From an uncultured Oscillospiraceae bacterium (GTDB lineage Bacteria; Bacillota; Clostridia; Oscillospirales; Oscillospiraceae), in assembly GCA_910578735.1 (NCBI GenBank), contig CAJTSQ010000016.1, positions 1-47,180 of the forward strand: a stretch of 47,180 nucleotides of DNA. Direction: 5' to 3'. This document shows, in pieces, positions 30,924 through 38,636 of this stretch. Positions within the stretch are counted from its first letter, which is position 1. Each line of letters opens with the position of its first letter. The notes beneath the pieces were generated by a model. The model ran no database searches. It worked only from the letters and a program-made list of their open reading frames with translations, and was not told the DNA's origin. Position numbers and translations under genes: made by a program.

Positions 30924-32399
30924 TCAGTTGGGGCTGATGGTGTAGTTGGGCGCTTCCTTCGTGATATAGATATCGTGGGGGTGGGATTCCTTCAAGCCGG
31001 CGGCGGTGATCTGCATGAACTGGGCCTTGGAGTGCAGCTCGCCGATGTTGTGGCAGCCGGTGTAGCCCATGCCGGCCCGCAGGCCGCCCATGAGCTGATA
31101 GATGGTCTCACCCACCCCTCCCTTATAGGGGACCCGGCCCTCCACGCCCTCAGGAACCAGCTTCTTGTTGGACTCTTGGAAGTAGCGGTCCCGGGAGCCG
31201 TGATTCATAGCGGCCAGGGAGCCCATGCCCCGGTAGACCTTGAACTGACGGCCCTGGAAGATTTCAGTATCGCCGGGAGACTCCTCGCAGCCGGCCAGCA
31301 GGGAGCCCAGCATGACCACGTCGCCGCCCGCGGCGATGGCCTTGGCGATGTCGCCGGAGAACTTCACGCCGCCGTCGGCGATGATGGGGATATCGTACTC
31401 GGCGGCCACCCGGGCGGCATCGTAGATGGCGGTGATCTGAGGCACGCCGATGCCGGCCACCACGCGGGTGGTGCAGATGGAGCCGGGTCCGATACCGATC
31501 TTCACGCAGTCCGCCCCCGCTTCAATAAGGGCGCGGCAGCCCTCGGCGGTGGCCACGTTGCCGGCAATGAGCTGGACGTCGGGGTACAGGGCCTTGATGC
31601 GCTTGACGGTCTCCAGCACATTCTGGGTGTGGCCGTGGGCGGAATCCAAGGTGAGCACGTCGGCCCCCGCGTCGGTGAGGGCGGCCACCCGATCCAGCAC
31701 ATCGGCGGTGGCGCCGATGGCGGCGCCCACCAGCAGACGGCCCTTCTCGTCACGGGCGGAGTTGGGATAGACCTCCGCCTTCTCGATGTCCTTGATGGTG
31801 ATAAGGCCCTTGAGCCGGCCCTCCTCGTCCACAATGGGCAGCTTCTCGATCTTGTGCTGGCGGAGGATCTCCTTGGCCTGGGCCAGGGTGGTGCCCTCGG
31901 GGGCGGTGACCAGGTTGTCCTTGGTCATGACGTGGTCGATGAGGACGGTCATGTCCTTCTCAAACTTCATATCCCGGTTGGTGATGATGCCGATGAGCTT
32001 GCCGTTGTCGCAGATGGGCACGCCGGAGATGCGGAACTTGGCCATCAGTTCGTCGGCCTCGGCCAGGGTGTGGCCGGGGGCCAGCCAGAAGGGGTTGGTG
32101 ATGACGCCGTTCTCCGACCGCTTCACCATGTCCACCTGCTCGGCCTGCTGGCTGATGGACATATTTTTATGGATGATGCCGATGCCCCCCTCCCGGGCGA
32201 TGGCGATGGCCATGCGGTACTCCGTGACGGTATCCATAGCCGCGCTCATCAGGGGGATGTTGAGATGTATTTTCTTGGTCAGCCGAGTGCGAAGGTCGAT
32301 GTCGGCGGGCAGCACGTCGCTGGCTGCGGGGATCAGCAGTACGTCGTCAAAGGTGAGACCCTGCTTCACAAACTTCTGGGCGGCGTCTTGATTCACCAT
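30924..32399 (-). CDS. guaB: IMP dehydrogenase
   Basis: 491 residues from ATG 32399 with AAAAGGAG upstream; the frame extends further back but lacks a start signal. The catalytic barrel is interrupted by two CBS domains (~97-205). The active-site loop GIGPGSICTTRVVAG carries the catalytic cysteine C309, and the flap has YKGGVGETIYQLMGGLRAGM. The enzyme oxidises IMP to XMP with NAD+, the first committed step to GMP. The next enzyme, GMP synthase, is encoded at 45435 in this window. The gene has its own TTGACA-17-TACAAT promoter and terminator. No guanine riboswitch is visible in the short leader. Confidence 0.97.
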   Translation of the reverse strand: MVNQDAAQKFVKQGLTFDDVLLIPAASDVLPADIDLRTRLTKKIHLNIPLMSAAMDTVTEYRMAIAIAREGGIGIIHKNMSISQQAEQVDMVKRSENGVITNPFWLAPGHTLAEADELMAKFRISGVPICDNGKLIGIITNRDMKFEKDMTVLIDHVMTKDNLVTAPEGTTLAQAKEILRQHKIEKLPIVDEEGRLKGLITIKDIEKAEVYPNSARDEKGRLLVGAAIGATADVLDRVAALTDAGADVLTLDSAHGHTQNVLETVKRIKALYPDVQLIAGNVATAEGCRALIEAGADCVKIGIGPGSICTTRVVAGIGVPQITAIYDAARVAAEYDIPIIADGGVKFSGDIAKAIAAGGDVVMLGSLLAGCEESPGDTEIFQGRQFKVYRGMGSLAAMNHGSRDRYFQESNKKLVPEGVEGRVPYKGGVGETIYQLMGGLRAGMGYTGCHNIGELHSKAQFMQITAAGLKESHPHDIYITKEAPNYTISPN

Positions 32400-32430
32400 A
32401 GTTCCACGTCTCCTTTTCGATATTTTATCT

Positions 32431-32459
32431 ATTGTACCTTGTGCGTTTGGCCTTGTCAA
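32431..32459 (-). promoter_or_regulatory. Promoter of guaB
   Basis: TTGACA (32459-32454), 17 bases, TACAAT (32436-32431) on the minus strand. The leader is ~25 bases. Confidence 0.8.
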
Positions 32460-32480
32460 GACGGGAGTTTGCGTAAGAAG

Positions 32481-32614
32481 AATCCCCCCGCCGCTTCGCG
32501 GCCCTCCCCCCTTTAGCAAGGGGGGCTTTTTGCTCCTCTGAATGTTTCAGGTTTCCTCCAAAGGCCCCCTTGCAAAAGGGGGCTGGCACCGCCGCAGGCG
32601 GTGACTGGGGGATT
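32481..32614. repeat. MITE-like element with AATCCCCC/GGGGGATT ends
   Basis: 134 bases with inverted ends AATCCCCC (32481-32488) and GGGGGATT (32607-32614). It contains nested hairpins CCCCCCTT-tagc-AAGGGGGG, GCCCCCTT-gcaa-AAGGGGGC and CACCGCC-gca-GGCGGTG (plus-strand sense). The two halves are related to each other in reverse. It may also act as a terminator for the thioesterase operon. No reading frame is present. Confidence 0.6.
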
Positions 32615-32745
32615 CCGTTTTACAGTTGAACTCCTCCCTCTAAACCGGCAGCTCCCCAAAGTACAGCACCGCCGCAGGCGGTGACTGGGGGATTCCGTTT
32701 TGCAGTTGAACTCCTCCCTCTAAACCGGCGTCTCCCCAAAGTACA
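32586..32745. repeat. 80-bp tandem duplication covering the 3' end of the thioesterase gene
   Basis: Copy 1 is 32586-32665 and copy 2 is 32666-32745, with few differences (ACAG/GCAG and AGC/GTC). Copy 2 includes the last 26 coding bases of the acyl-ACP thioesterase gene; copy 1 keeps a relic of that tail (LYFGELPV then stop). Each copy starts with the hairpin end of the adjacent MITE-like element. Confidence 0.9.
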
Positions 32746-33463
32746 GCGCCGCCTCAAACCGGGGCTTTCCGGCATCGTCCACCCCCCGGACAAATCGGCT
32801 GTCCCCCAGGCCGCTGGTCTGGATGGACAGAACCTCCCCCGGGCGGCACTCAGCCAGATAGCCGATCTGCAGCTCGGCCAGGTAGCGGTCGTCGGACAGC
32901 CGCTCCATCCCCACCGCATCGCAGGCAAAGTCGGCGTAGCGGGTGTTGTTCACGTGGCCGTTCAGGTCGGTGTCGCTGTACCGCATGGGCCGGCGTTCCA
33001 CCTCCACCAAATCCCCGGGCTGGCGGAGCTTGGCCAGGGTCATGGTCTTGCACAGCGCCCCGCCCCCGGTGCCCTGAAGCTCGGCGATGGTCCCCAGCTT
33101 CATCAGCTTGTGGGTCTCCAGGCTGGCCAGCACCCAGGCGGACACCGACTCCCCCACCAGCTGTCCGTTGGCCAAAATGTCATAGTCCCGGTACATCAGA
33201 GCCGCCCTGCCCCCCCGGTGCCAGGTACGGATGGTCACCTTGTCCTCATACCGCAGGGGCTGGGACAGGCGAAAGCGGGACCGGGCCAGCATCCAGAAGG
33301 CCCCATACCGCTCCACCAGCACCTCCCGGGAGAATCCCCCGTCCTCCGCCGCCAGGGTGGCGGCGTTTTGCAGATGGTTCAGCAGACCGGAGGCCTTGCA
33401 GATTCCCCGCCCATCCACGTCCAAGCCGGACAGGCGGACCTCATACTCAAAAAACATACTCAT
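32720..33463 (-). CDS. Acyl-ACP thioesterase
   Basis: 247 residues with two hot-dog folds. The N-terminal half has FFEYEVRLSGLDVDGRGICK and the substrate-side helix ASGLLNHLQNAATLAAE. The C-terminal half has the conserved SDTDLNGHVNNTRYADF with the Asn-His catalytic pair. The enzyme hydrolyses acyl-ACP to release free fatty acids in the cytoplasm and may set chain length of membrane or secreted lipids. Its ATG overlaps the stop codon of the cysteine-rich protein gene (ATGA at 33460-33463), so the two are translated together from the promoter at 34106-34134. The final codons and stop lie inside an 80-bp tandem duplication. Confidence 0.93.
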   Translation of the reverse strand: MSMFFEYEVRLSGLDVDGRGICKASGLLNHLQNAATLAAEDGGFSREVLVERYGAFWMLARSRFRLSQPLRYEDKVTIRTWHRGGRAALMYRDYDILANGQLVGESVSAWVLASLETHKLMKLGTIAELQGTGGGALCKTMTLAKLRQPGDLVEVERRPMRYSDTDLNGHVNNTRYADFACDAVGMERLSDDRYLAELQIGYLAECRPGEVLSIQTSGLGDSRFVRGVDDAGKPRFEAALYFGETPV

Positions 33464-34071
33464 TTTTCCTTGCCTCGAATCAAAATTGAAGTTTTACAGC
33501 ACAGATCGTCAATGTCATCGGCGGTGCCGGCCGGGATACGGATTTTTCCGCCGCAATCCTGGCAGTACAGGTCCACCGAGCTGAAATGGACATCAAAGGC
33601 CCACTTCTTGCTGCCGCAGGTGCAGGAGATGCCCCCCTGGGCCGCGATGTCCCGCAGCTCGGACAGGACCTCCTCCATGACGATCCCGTCCAGAAAGGCC
33701 CCGTTATCGGCGGCGTCCTCTCCCAGCTTGTCCACCGCCTGCTCCAGCCGGGCGGTGGCGGCGTAGACCGGGGCCTCCTCCCCCACGTAGCAGCAGTCCA
33801 GCCCGGAGGCGGCGCAGGAGAAGGCCAGGGCCTTCTCCCGGATGAAGGCCCGGGAGGAGCAGGACACCGTGTGTTCCCGGCCGCAGAACAGGCAGGGCAC
33901 CGTCAGCTTCACCCGGTTGGGGAGAAATTCCACCCCCAGCTCTGACTTGCCGCAGGGGCATTTGATGCGGACCGGGGCCGCCGCCAGGGAAAACAGGTCC
34001 CGCTCCACAATCACCGACTGCATACAGTGGGGGCAGATGTAGGACAAAAAGCGCTTTGTCTCTTGTACCAT
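33460..34071 (-). CDS. Cysteine-rich CpXC-type zinc-binding protein
   Basis: 203 residues with cysteine pairs spread along the chain: YICPHCMQ, KCPCGKSE, PCLFCGRE, SCTCGSKK and YCQDCGGK. The first half resembles the CpXC domain, a zinc-binding module of unknown function in Firmicutes; the second half has a helical stretch (ARLEQAVDKLGEDAADNGAF) and a final zinc-ribbon-like part. There is no catalytic motif, signal peptide or membrane helix. It is translated just before the acyl-ACP thioesterase with a 4-base overlap. That fixed pairing may mean a linked role in lipid metabolism, but this is a guess. Confidence 0.75.
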   Translation of the reverse strand: MVQETKRFLSYICPHCMQSVIVERDLFSLAAAPVRIKCPCGKSELGVEFLPNRVKLTVPCLFCGREHTVSCSSRAFIREKALAFSCAASGLDCCYVGEEAPVYAATARLEQAVDKLGEDAADNGAFLDGIVMEEVLSELRDIAAQGGISCTCGSKKWAFDVHFSSVDLYCQDCGGKIRIPAGTADDIDDLCCKTSILIRGKEK

Positions 34072-34105
34072 ATTTCATTGCTCCTCTTTTCAGCGTTCCA
34101 ACCTT

Positions 34106-34134
34106 ATTATAGCGCAATCCCCGGGAAAAAACAA
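34106..34134 (-). promoter_or_regulatory. Promoter of the CpXC-thioesterase operon
   Basis: TTGTTT (34134-34129), 17 bases, TATAAT (34111-34106) on the minus strand. Confidence 0.65.
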
Positions 34135-34166
34135 GGTAAGCGCGCCGTCTTTCCCGACGGCGCGCT
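34125..34166 (-). terminator. Terminator of the MerR/TipAS gene
   Basis: Perfect 11-bp stem AGCGCGCCGTC / GACGGCGCGCT with a 6-base loop, followed on the minus strand by TACCTTGTTTTTT. Its T run overlaps the -35 box of the next operon's promoter. Confidence 0.8.
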
Positions 34167-34177
34167 CAGTCAGTCTT

Positions 34178-34936
34178 TTACTTGGCCCAGGCCAGCACCG
34201 CGTCCCGAAGGAACCGGGCGCAGCCGGGGCGCTCTCTGTCGTAGTAGGCGGTAAACCGCTCATCCTGGACATACAGCTCCGCCAGGCCCCGGTGGCGCTG
34301 GAGGTCGTACTTGTCCCCCATAACGGTGAGCCAGCGGTGGTGGAGGGCGGTGATCTCCTCCCCCGCCTCCCCTGCCGGGTCGGACCCGGCGGCCACGGCG
34401 GCGGACAGCTTTTCCAGAATTTCCTGGCCCAGCCGCTCCCACTCCTCATACTGCCCGCGGGTTACGCCCTTCACACGGGTGAGCATCCTATCCACCTCCT
34501 GGTCGCCGTACTTCTCCCTGCTCTCGGCCTCATAGGTGTCGCCGTAGTTCTTCAGCATATCCCGCTTAAAGGCCTCGAATTTCTTCTCGTCAGACATAAT
34601 CTCGTTCCTTTCCTGTGTCAATATCGTCTCCTTCACAGAGCTAATCAGTCCTTGGATCCGCCTCTGCTCCGCTTCCAGAGCGGCCAGGTGGCCGCGGAGA
34701 ACGGCCAGCCGGTCATAGGAGGGGTCGTCCAGAATCGCCTTTACCTGAGCCAGCTCCACCCCGAGGGCCCGGTAATACAGGATGTCCTGGAGGCGGTCCA
34801 CCTCTGCCGGACCGTACAGCCGATAACCGCCCTCCGTCCGGCCAGCCGGCTTCAGCAGGCCGATCTTGTCATACCAGCGCAGGGCGCGGGTGGTCACCCC
34901 GGACAGGCGCGACAGCTCCTGAATGGCATATTCCAT
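34178..34936 (-). CDS. MerR-family regulator with TipAS effector domain
   Basis: 252 residues from ATG 34936, preceded by AGAGAGGTGA. Upstream in-frame codons lie in the promoter. Residues 1-75 form a MerR winged helix (YAIQELSRLSGVTTRALRWY, followed by GLLKPAGRTEGGYRLY). A coiled-coil dimerisation helix spans ~80-115. The C-terminal ~130 residues (YGDTYEAESREKYGD, then TALHHRWLTV and GLAELYVQDERFTAYYD) match the TipAS antibiotic-recognition domain. Such proteins bind peptide antibiotics or other ligands and activate promoters with long spacers. Its own promoter has a 19-base spacer and a palindromic operator, so it should control itself; other targets are unknown. Confidence 0.92.
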   Translation of the reverse strand: MEYAIQELSRLSGVTTRALRWYDKIGLLKPAGRTEGGYRLYGPAEVDRLQDILYYRALGVELAQVKAILDDPSYDRLAVLRGHLAALEAEQRRIQGLISSVKETILTQERNEIMSDEKKFEAFKRDMLKNYGDTYEAESREKYGDQEVDRMLTRVKGVTRGQYEEWERLGQEILEKLSAAVAAGSDPAGEAGEEITALHHRWLTVMGDKYDLQRHRGLAELYVQDERFTAYYDRERPGCARFLRDAVLAWAK

Positions 34937-34958
34937 CGCAATCACCTCTCTGAACAGG

Positions 34959-34989
34959 ATATTACCACTTGACGCAGCGTCAAAGTCAA
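34959..34989 (-). promoter_or_regulatory. MerR-type promoter and operator of the TipAS-like regulator gene
   Basis: TTGACT (34989-34984) and TAATAT (34964-34959) are 19 bases apart, the overlong spacer typical of MerR-activated promoters. The spacer contains the perfect 15-base palindrome TTGACGC-a-GCGTCAA (34969-34983). This is strong evidence for autoregulation by DNA distortion. Confidence 0.85.
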
Positions 34990-35036
34990 GGGATTTTTTC
35001 ATAAATATGGGGCAGCCTTCCGACCGCCCCCAATTT

Positions 35037-35987
35037 TTATTTCTCTGTTTTGTCCGCCTCTTTCTGCTTTTGCAGCTTTTTCACCTCGCGCCGGCCAACG
35101 ATTCCAGCCGCCACTGCCACACCGGCCAAAATGGCCACCAGGAACAGATTGTAAGACACCCAGACAAGGAAGCTCTGCATGCCCTGGCCCAGATTGCGGA
35201 CACTGGTCTGGAAGCCGGCGGCCATGCGGGCCCCCAGGGAGGCGGTCTCCCCCACCTCCTGGGTCACCCGGCCCACCTCGCGGAGGCAGACGCTGAAGGT
35301 GGCAAAATCCACCAGGGCGTCGTACCGGTTCAGTTCGGAGGCGTACTGTTCAATCTGATACTCCACATCGCTGAGGGCGTTTTCCAGAGAGATGATATCC
35401 TCCATCGTCTCCGCCCGCTCCAGCAGGGACAGCAGCCGCTCCTGCTTGGTGCGCTGGGTCTTCAGGCGGGTCTCGGTGTCGTAGTACCGCTCGCCTATGT
35501 CCTCGCTGCTCTCGTCTCTGCCGGTCACATAGCCCAGGTCCCCCGCGCCGCTGAGGAATCGGTCATACTGCGCCGCCGGTACCCGGACCACGTACTCCCC
35601 GCTGCGGCTGGCGTTTACATCCCGGCGGCTGCCCCCGTAGAGGCTGGCCTTCTCAAAGTAGCCGCCGCAGTCCGCCGTCAGCTGGTTCAGCGCGGCCACG
35701 CTCTGGTCAAACTGTTCCGTCTCGATGTTCAGCTCCGCCCGGCGGATCAGCTTGGTGCTGGCGCTCTGGTAAACCGAGCCGGCCGCAGACTCCGGGGCCT
35801 CCGGCATACTGTCCCCGCCGGCGCTCATCTCCCAATTCCAGCCGCTGTCGTAACCGCCCTCTCCGCTGAGCGAGCTGCTGGCCGGCGCGCTGTCTGCCAC
35901 CGCGCCGTCGGAGGCCAAGCTGCCTCCCCCGCACCCCGCTAACAGCAGGGCGGCCGCCATACAAATCACAAATAGCTTCTGTCTCAT
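35037..35987 (-). CDS. DUF4349 lipoprotein
   Basis: 316 residues from ATG 35987, with AGGGAGG 6 bases upstream; the adjacent ATG at 35990 is too close to that site. A signal peptide ends in the lipobox LLLAGC. A flexible Ser/Gly/Ala stretch (~25-75) is followed by the DUF4349 core (KLIRRAELNIETEQFDQSVA and VVRVPAAQYDRFLSGAGDLG), a coiled-coil (QRTKQERLLSLLERAETMED), then a C-terminal transmembrane helix (LFLVAILAGVAVAAGIVG) and basic tail. It is thus held at the membrane at both ends with its domain outside. The function of DUF4349 is unknown; an envelope or stress role is often supposed. Confidence 0.9.
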   Translation of the reverse strand: MRQKLFVICMAAALLLAGCGGGSLASDGAVADSAPASSSLSGEGGYDSGWNWEMSAGGDSMPEAPESAAGSVYQSASTKLIRRAELNIETEQFDQSVAALNQLTADCGGYFEKASLYGGSRRDVNASRSGEYVVRVPAAQYDRFLSGAGDLGYVTGRDESSEDIGERYYDTETRLKTQRTKQERLLSLLERAETMEDIISLENALSDVEYQIEQYASELNRYDALVDFATFSVCLREVGRVTQEVGETASLGARMAAGFQTSVRNLGQGMQSFLVWVSYNLFLVAILAGVAVAAGIVGRREVKKLQKQKEADKTEK

Positions 35988-36088
35988 CATGATCCTCCCT
36001 TTCGTCACGGTAAAGTCCACATCAAATTGTGCTCTCACCTGTCAAGACGCAAAATCTTTGCCCAGGTTGCACATTTTTCCGCCAAACT

Positions 36089-36925
36089 TTACAGCACCAT
36101 CGTCCGCAGCGGGCAGTCCGACAGAGACACCCGATCCACCAGCCCGTGCAGGCCGTTGTCCCGCAAATAGTCCTGAAAGATGGCCATGGACTGGGTGGAG
36201 TCCGGCCCGATGATAATCTCCGCCACCAGGTCCTCCATACCGATGCCGATCTCCCCGCACATGGCCAGCAGGTCCAGGGGGTAGTACTTCTTAATCCGCT
36301 CCTTTGTAATATGGTAGCACGGCTGCACACCAAAGTTATCCTGCTCAAAGGGAGACACCACCAGGCGCATCTCGTACTCGGTGGAAAAGGAGGGGTGCTT
36401 AAACGACACCGAACAGGCCCAGGCATCCCGCATGGCCTCTCTCAGGTCCGGATTCTCTCCGGACAGCTCCGCCCCGTCTCGGACCAGTCCGCAGAACCGC
36501 TCCACCATGGGGTGGCCGGTCATGTCGTCCTGGTAAAAGACCGCTTGGAGGGACAGGGCTCCCCTGGCGATTCTTTGCAGATACTCCCGCCGGAAGGCAA
36601 CGCACACACCCCGCCCCCGGTTTCCGTAACGTTCCCACTGGGCGGCGTCGTCCCGATGGAAGGAGAAGCAGGCCGCAAAAGCGGAGTACTCCTTTTTCAT
36701 CTCCTGGGCGAACAGCGCCTGAAGCTGGCCGGCCTGGGCGGAATAGCCGTCGTGTACCAGCCGCTCCGAAATGGCGGTGCGGAGCCGGTTCATAAAGTGC
36801 CGCATCTCCGCGGAATCGTTCATGGTGAGCACATTGTTGACCCGAAGCTGCGCACAGCGCAAAATGCCGTCCACCGCCTGAAAATCGGTGTAGTGGTAGA
36901 GTATTTTTCTCTGCTGCTGTTCCAT
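36089..36925 (-). CDS. DUF2971 family protein
   Basis: 278 residues. The opening ILYHYTDFQAVDGILRCAQL followed by NVLTMNDSAEM is the hallmark of DUF2971 (YHYT... and N-D-x-x-E). Further matches are FSFHRDDAAQWERYGNRGRG with the conserved W-x-x-Y-G, and GVCVAFRREYL. No membrane segment is present. The family has no proven function; it is often found near mobile or defence genes and has been compared to ADP-ribosyl-transferase-like folds, which is uncertain. Here it seems to be transcribed alone, between the DUF4349 and spoVAE genes, with AAAGGAG before the ATG. Confidence 0.85.
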   Translation of the reverse strand: MEQQQRKILYHYTDFQAVDGILRCAQLRVNNVLTMNDSAEMRHFMNRLRTAISERLVHDGYSAQAGQLQALFAQEMKKEYSAFAACFSFHRDDAAQWERYGNRGRGVCVAFRREYLQRIARGALSLQAVFYQDDMTGHPMVERFCGLVRDGAELSGENPDLREAMRDAWACSVSFKHPSFSTEYEMRLVVSPFEQDNFGVQPCYHITKERIKKYYPLDLLAMCGEIGIGMEDLVAEIIIGPDSTQSMAIFQDYLRDNGLHGLVDRVSLSDCPLRTMVL

Positions 36926-37050
36926 AGCGTTCTCTCCTTTGGGTTGTTTTCCAGGGTTCTCCGTACCGCAGAATCAATTATATCAGTTTCTTCCCCCTGC
37001 GGCCAGTAAAATATCTTTATCCTGAAATCTTTTCAAAAAGGGATAAAATA

Positions 37051-37080
37051 ACTCCCGGAGAACGGCCGTTCCCCGGGAGT
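37051..37080 (-). terminator. Strong hairpin downstream of spoVAE
   Basis: ACTCCCGG...CCGGGAGT, continued inward by the palindrome GAACGGCCGTTC after one mismatch. The minus strand continues TTATTTTAT and the plus strand CTGTCTTTTTT, so it could stop transcripts from either side. Confidence 0.75.
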
Positions 37081-37107
37081 CTGTCTTTTTTATCTGGTGC
37101 GGCAGCA

Positions 37108-37464
37108 TTACGTCTTAGGCTTTGGTTTGCAGATGAGGGCCACCAGAAAGCCGAAGAAGATGGCCGCCGTGATGCCTCCGGCGGCGGCGGTGGAGCCGCC
37201 GGTGAGGGCCCCCATGAGGCCGTCCTCCGCCACCGCTTTCCGTACTCCCTTGGCCAGCAGGTGACCGAAGCCGGTGAGGGGCACCGTGGCCCCCGCGCCC
37301 CCCCAGTCCACCAGGTACTGGTACAGGCCCACGCCGCTGAGGATCACCCCGGCGGTGACGTAGCTCACCAGAATTTTGGCTGGAGTGAGTGGCGTCTTGT
37401 CGATGAGGACCTGTCCGATGACGCACAGAATGCCTCCGCAGAGGAATGCGTTCAGATATTCCAT
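37108..37464 (-). CDS. spoVAE: Stage V sporulation protein AE
   Basis: 118 residues, the normal length of SpoVAE(b). It is a small membrane protein with four hydrophobic stretches (YLNAFLCGGILCVIGQVLID, ILVSYVTAGVILSGVGLYQY, the GALTGGSTAAAGGITAAIFF region and its extension). It belongs to the SpoVA complex of the spore inner membrane, which moves dipicolinic acid with calcium into the forespore and out on germination. It lies 44 bases after spoVAD, the usual order. No spoVAC is found nearby and spoVAD is frameshifted, so the local spoVA unit is incomplete. A sigma-G-type promoter could not be identified. Confidence 0.93.
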   Translation of the reverse strand: MEYLNAFLCGGILCVIGQVLIDKTPLTPAKILVSYVTAGVILSGVGLYQYLVDWGGAGATVPLTGFGHLLAKGVRKAVAEDGLMGALTGGSTAAAGGITAAIFFGFLVALICKPKPKT

Positions 37465-37507
37465 GGCTGATACAACCTTTCCTGCGGGCCGCCGGGATCG
37501 GCGGCCC

Positions 37508-38522
37508 CTATGATTTCACCGTTGAAATGGAAATTGCGTGGCAGATGCCGGGGATGGACTCCCCCTGGAAGGCGGAGGTTGGAGAGTGGAGGGCCCCGGT
37601 GGGGCAAAAGAGGATGTTTTTCCACTTGCCCGCCTTCAGATTGTTCAGGATATGTCCGGTGAGCACTGAGGCGCAGCACCCGCACCCAGACCCGCCGCAG
37701 TGGACGTCCTGATGCTCAATGTCGAAGATCATTGCCCCGCAGTCGGCGTGGTTCTTGATTTGAACGCCGTCCTTCCGCAGCAGTTCAACCAGCAGCTCGC
37801 TGCCCAGCACCCCCAGGTCGCCGGTGAAGATCATGTCGTAGCTGCTGGGGGAGCAGCCTGTGTCCTGAAAGTGGGCGGTGAGGGTGGCCGCCGCCGCGGG
37901 GGCCATGGCGGCACCCATGTTGTTGGTGTCGGTAACCCCCTTATCCACGATTTTACCCACGGTGACATGGGTGATATAGGGCCCCGGGCCCTCCCGGGCC
38001 AGGACGGCCGCTCCGGCGGCGGTCGTCGTCCACTGGGACGTGGGGGTCCTCCCCGCCGTACTCCAGGGGGGTGCGGTACTGCCGCTCCGCCGAGCAGAAG
38101 TGGGAGGAGGCCGTCACCGCCGCCCACTCCCCAAAGCCGCCGTCCAGGGTCATAGCGGCCAGGGCCAGGCCCTCGCCCATGGTGGAGCAGGCCCCGTAGA
38201 GCCCGAAGAAGGGCACCTGCTGTTCCCGCGCGGCAAAGGAGGAGCCGATACACTGGTTGAGCAGGTCGCCGGCGAAAAGCCAGTCCAGGGCGGAGGCCGC
38301 CTGCCCCGCCTTGTTCAGGGCCAGCGTGAGCGCCTGCTTCTGCATGGCGCTCTCCGACTTCTCCCAGGTGGATTCGCCGAAGGTGTCGTCCTTGTCAATA
38401 TAGTCAAATGTGTCGGCCAGGGGGCCCTCCCCCTCCTTCTTGCCCGCCACGTTGGCCCATGCGGCCAGAGAAGGCGGGTTGGCCATTGCCGCCGTCTGGG
38501 TCCCGATTTTTTTTGTTGTCAT
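37508..38522 (-). pseudogene. spoVAD: Stage V sporulation protein AD, broken by a frameshift
   Basis: Two frames together give a full-length thiolase-fold SpoVAD (~337 residues). The first part (38522 to ~38050) reads to LEYGGED and contains AGDLLNQCIGSSFAARE and the thiolase-like FGLYGACSTMGEGLALAA. The second (from ~38050 to 37508) reads RTPTSQWTTTAAGAAVL, GKIVDKGVTDTNNMG and HCGGSGCGCCASV. The frames join at a G-rich site (GGCGGGGAGG on the minus strand, about 38047-38056): one G too many, or two bases lost where homologs read EYGGQRTPT. Without repair, translation stops after ~189 residues. SpoVAD binds dipicolinic acid and is needed for its uptake. An assembly error is the main alternative. 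Confidence 0.85.
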
Positions 38523-38583
38523 GTGTTCACGTCCCGTCTGTGATGTTTGCAGTTAGTTTTTCACCGGTTTGGGGAAAATATGT

Positions 38584-38612
38584 TTGACCAATGGGATTTT
38601 TTTTCGTATAAT
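38584..38612 (+). promoter_or_regulatory. Promoter of the ybeY-era-recO operon
   Basis: TTGACC (38584-38589), 17 bases, TATAAT (38607-38612), 25 bases before the ybeY start. Confidence 0.85.
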
Positions 38613-38636
38613 AGGGAAAACGAAGGGAGGCGGCCT

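Noticed and set aside
32400..32519. Upstream extension of guaB.
   Set aside because: It would read through a consensus promoter and a MITE-like repeat; the start at 32399 has AAAAGGAG and the family N-terminus.
35009..35030. Terminator behind the DUF4349 gene.
   Set aside because: GGGGC/GCCCC gives only a 5-bp stem and the T run lies on the wrong side for the minus-strand transcript.
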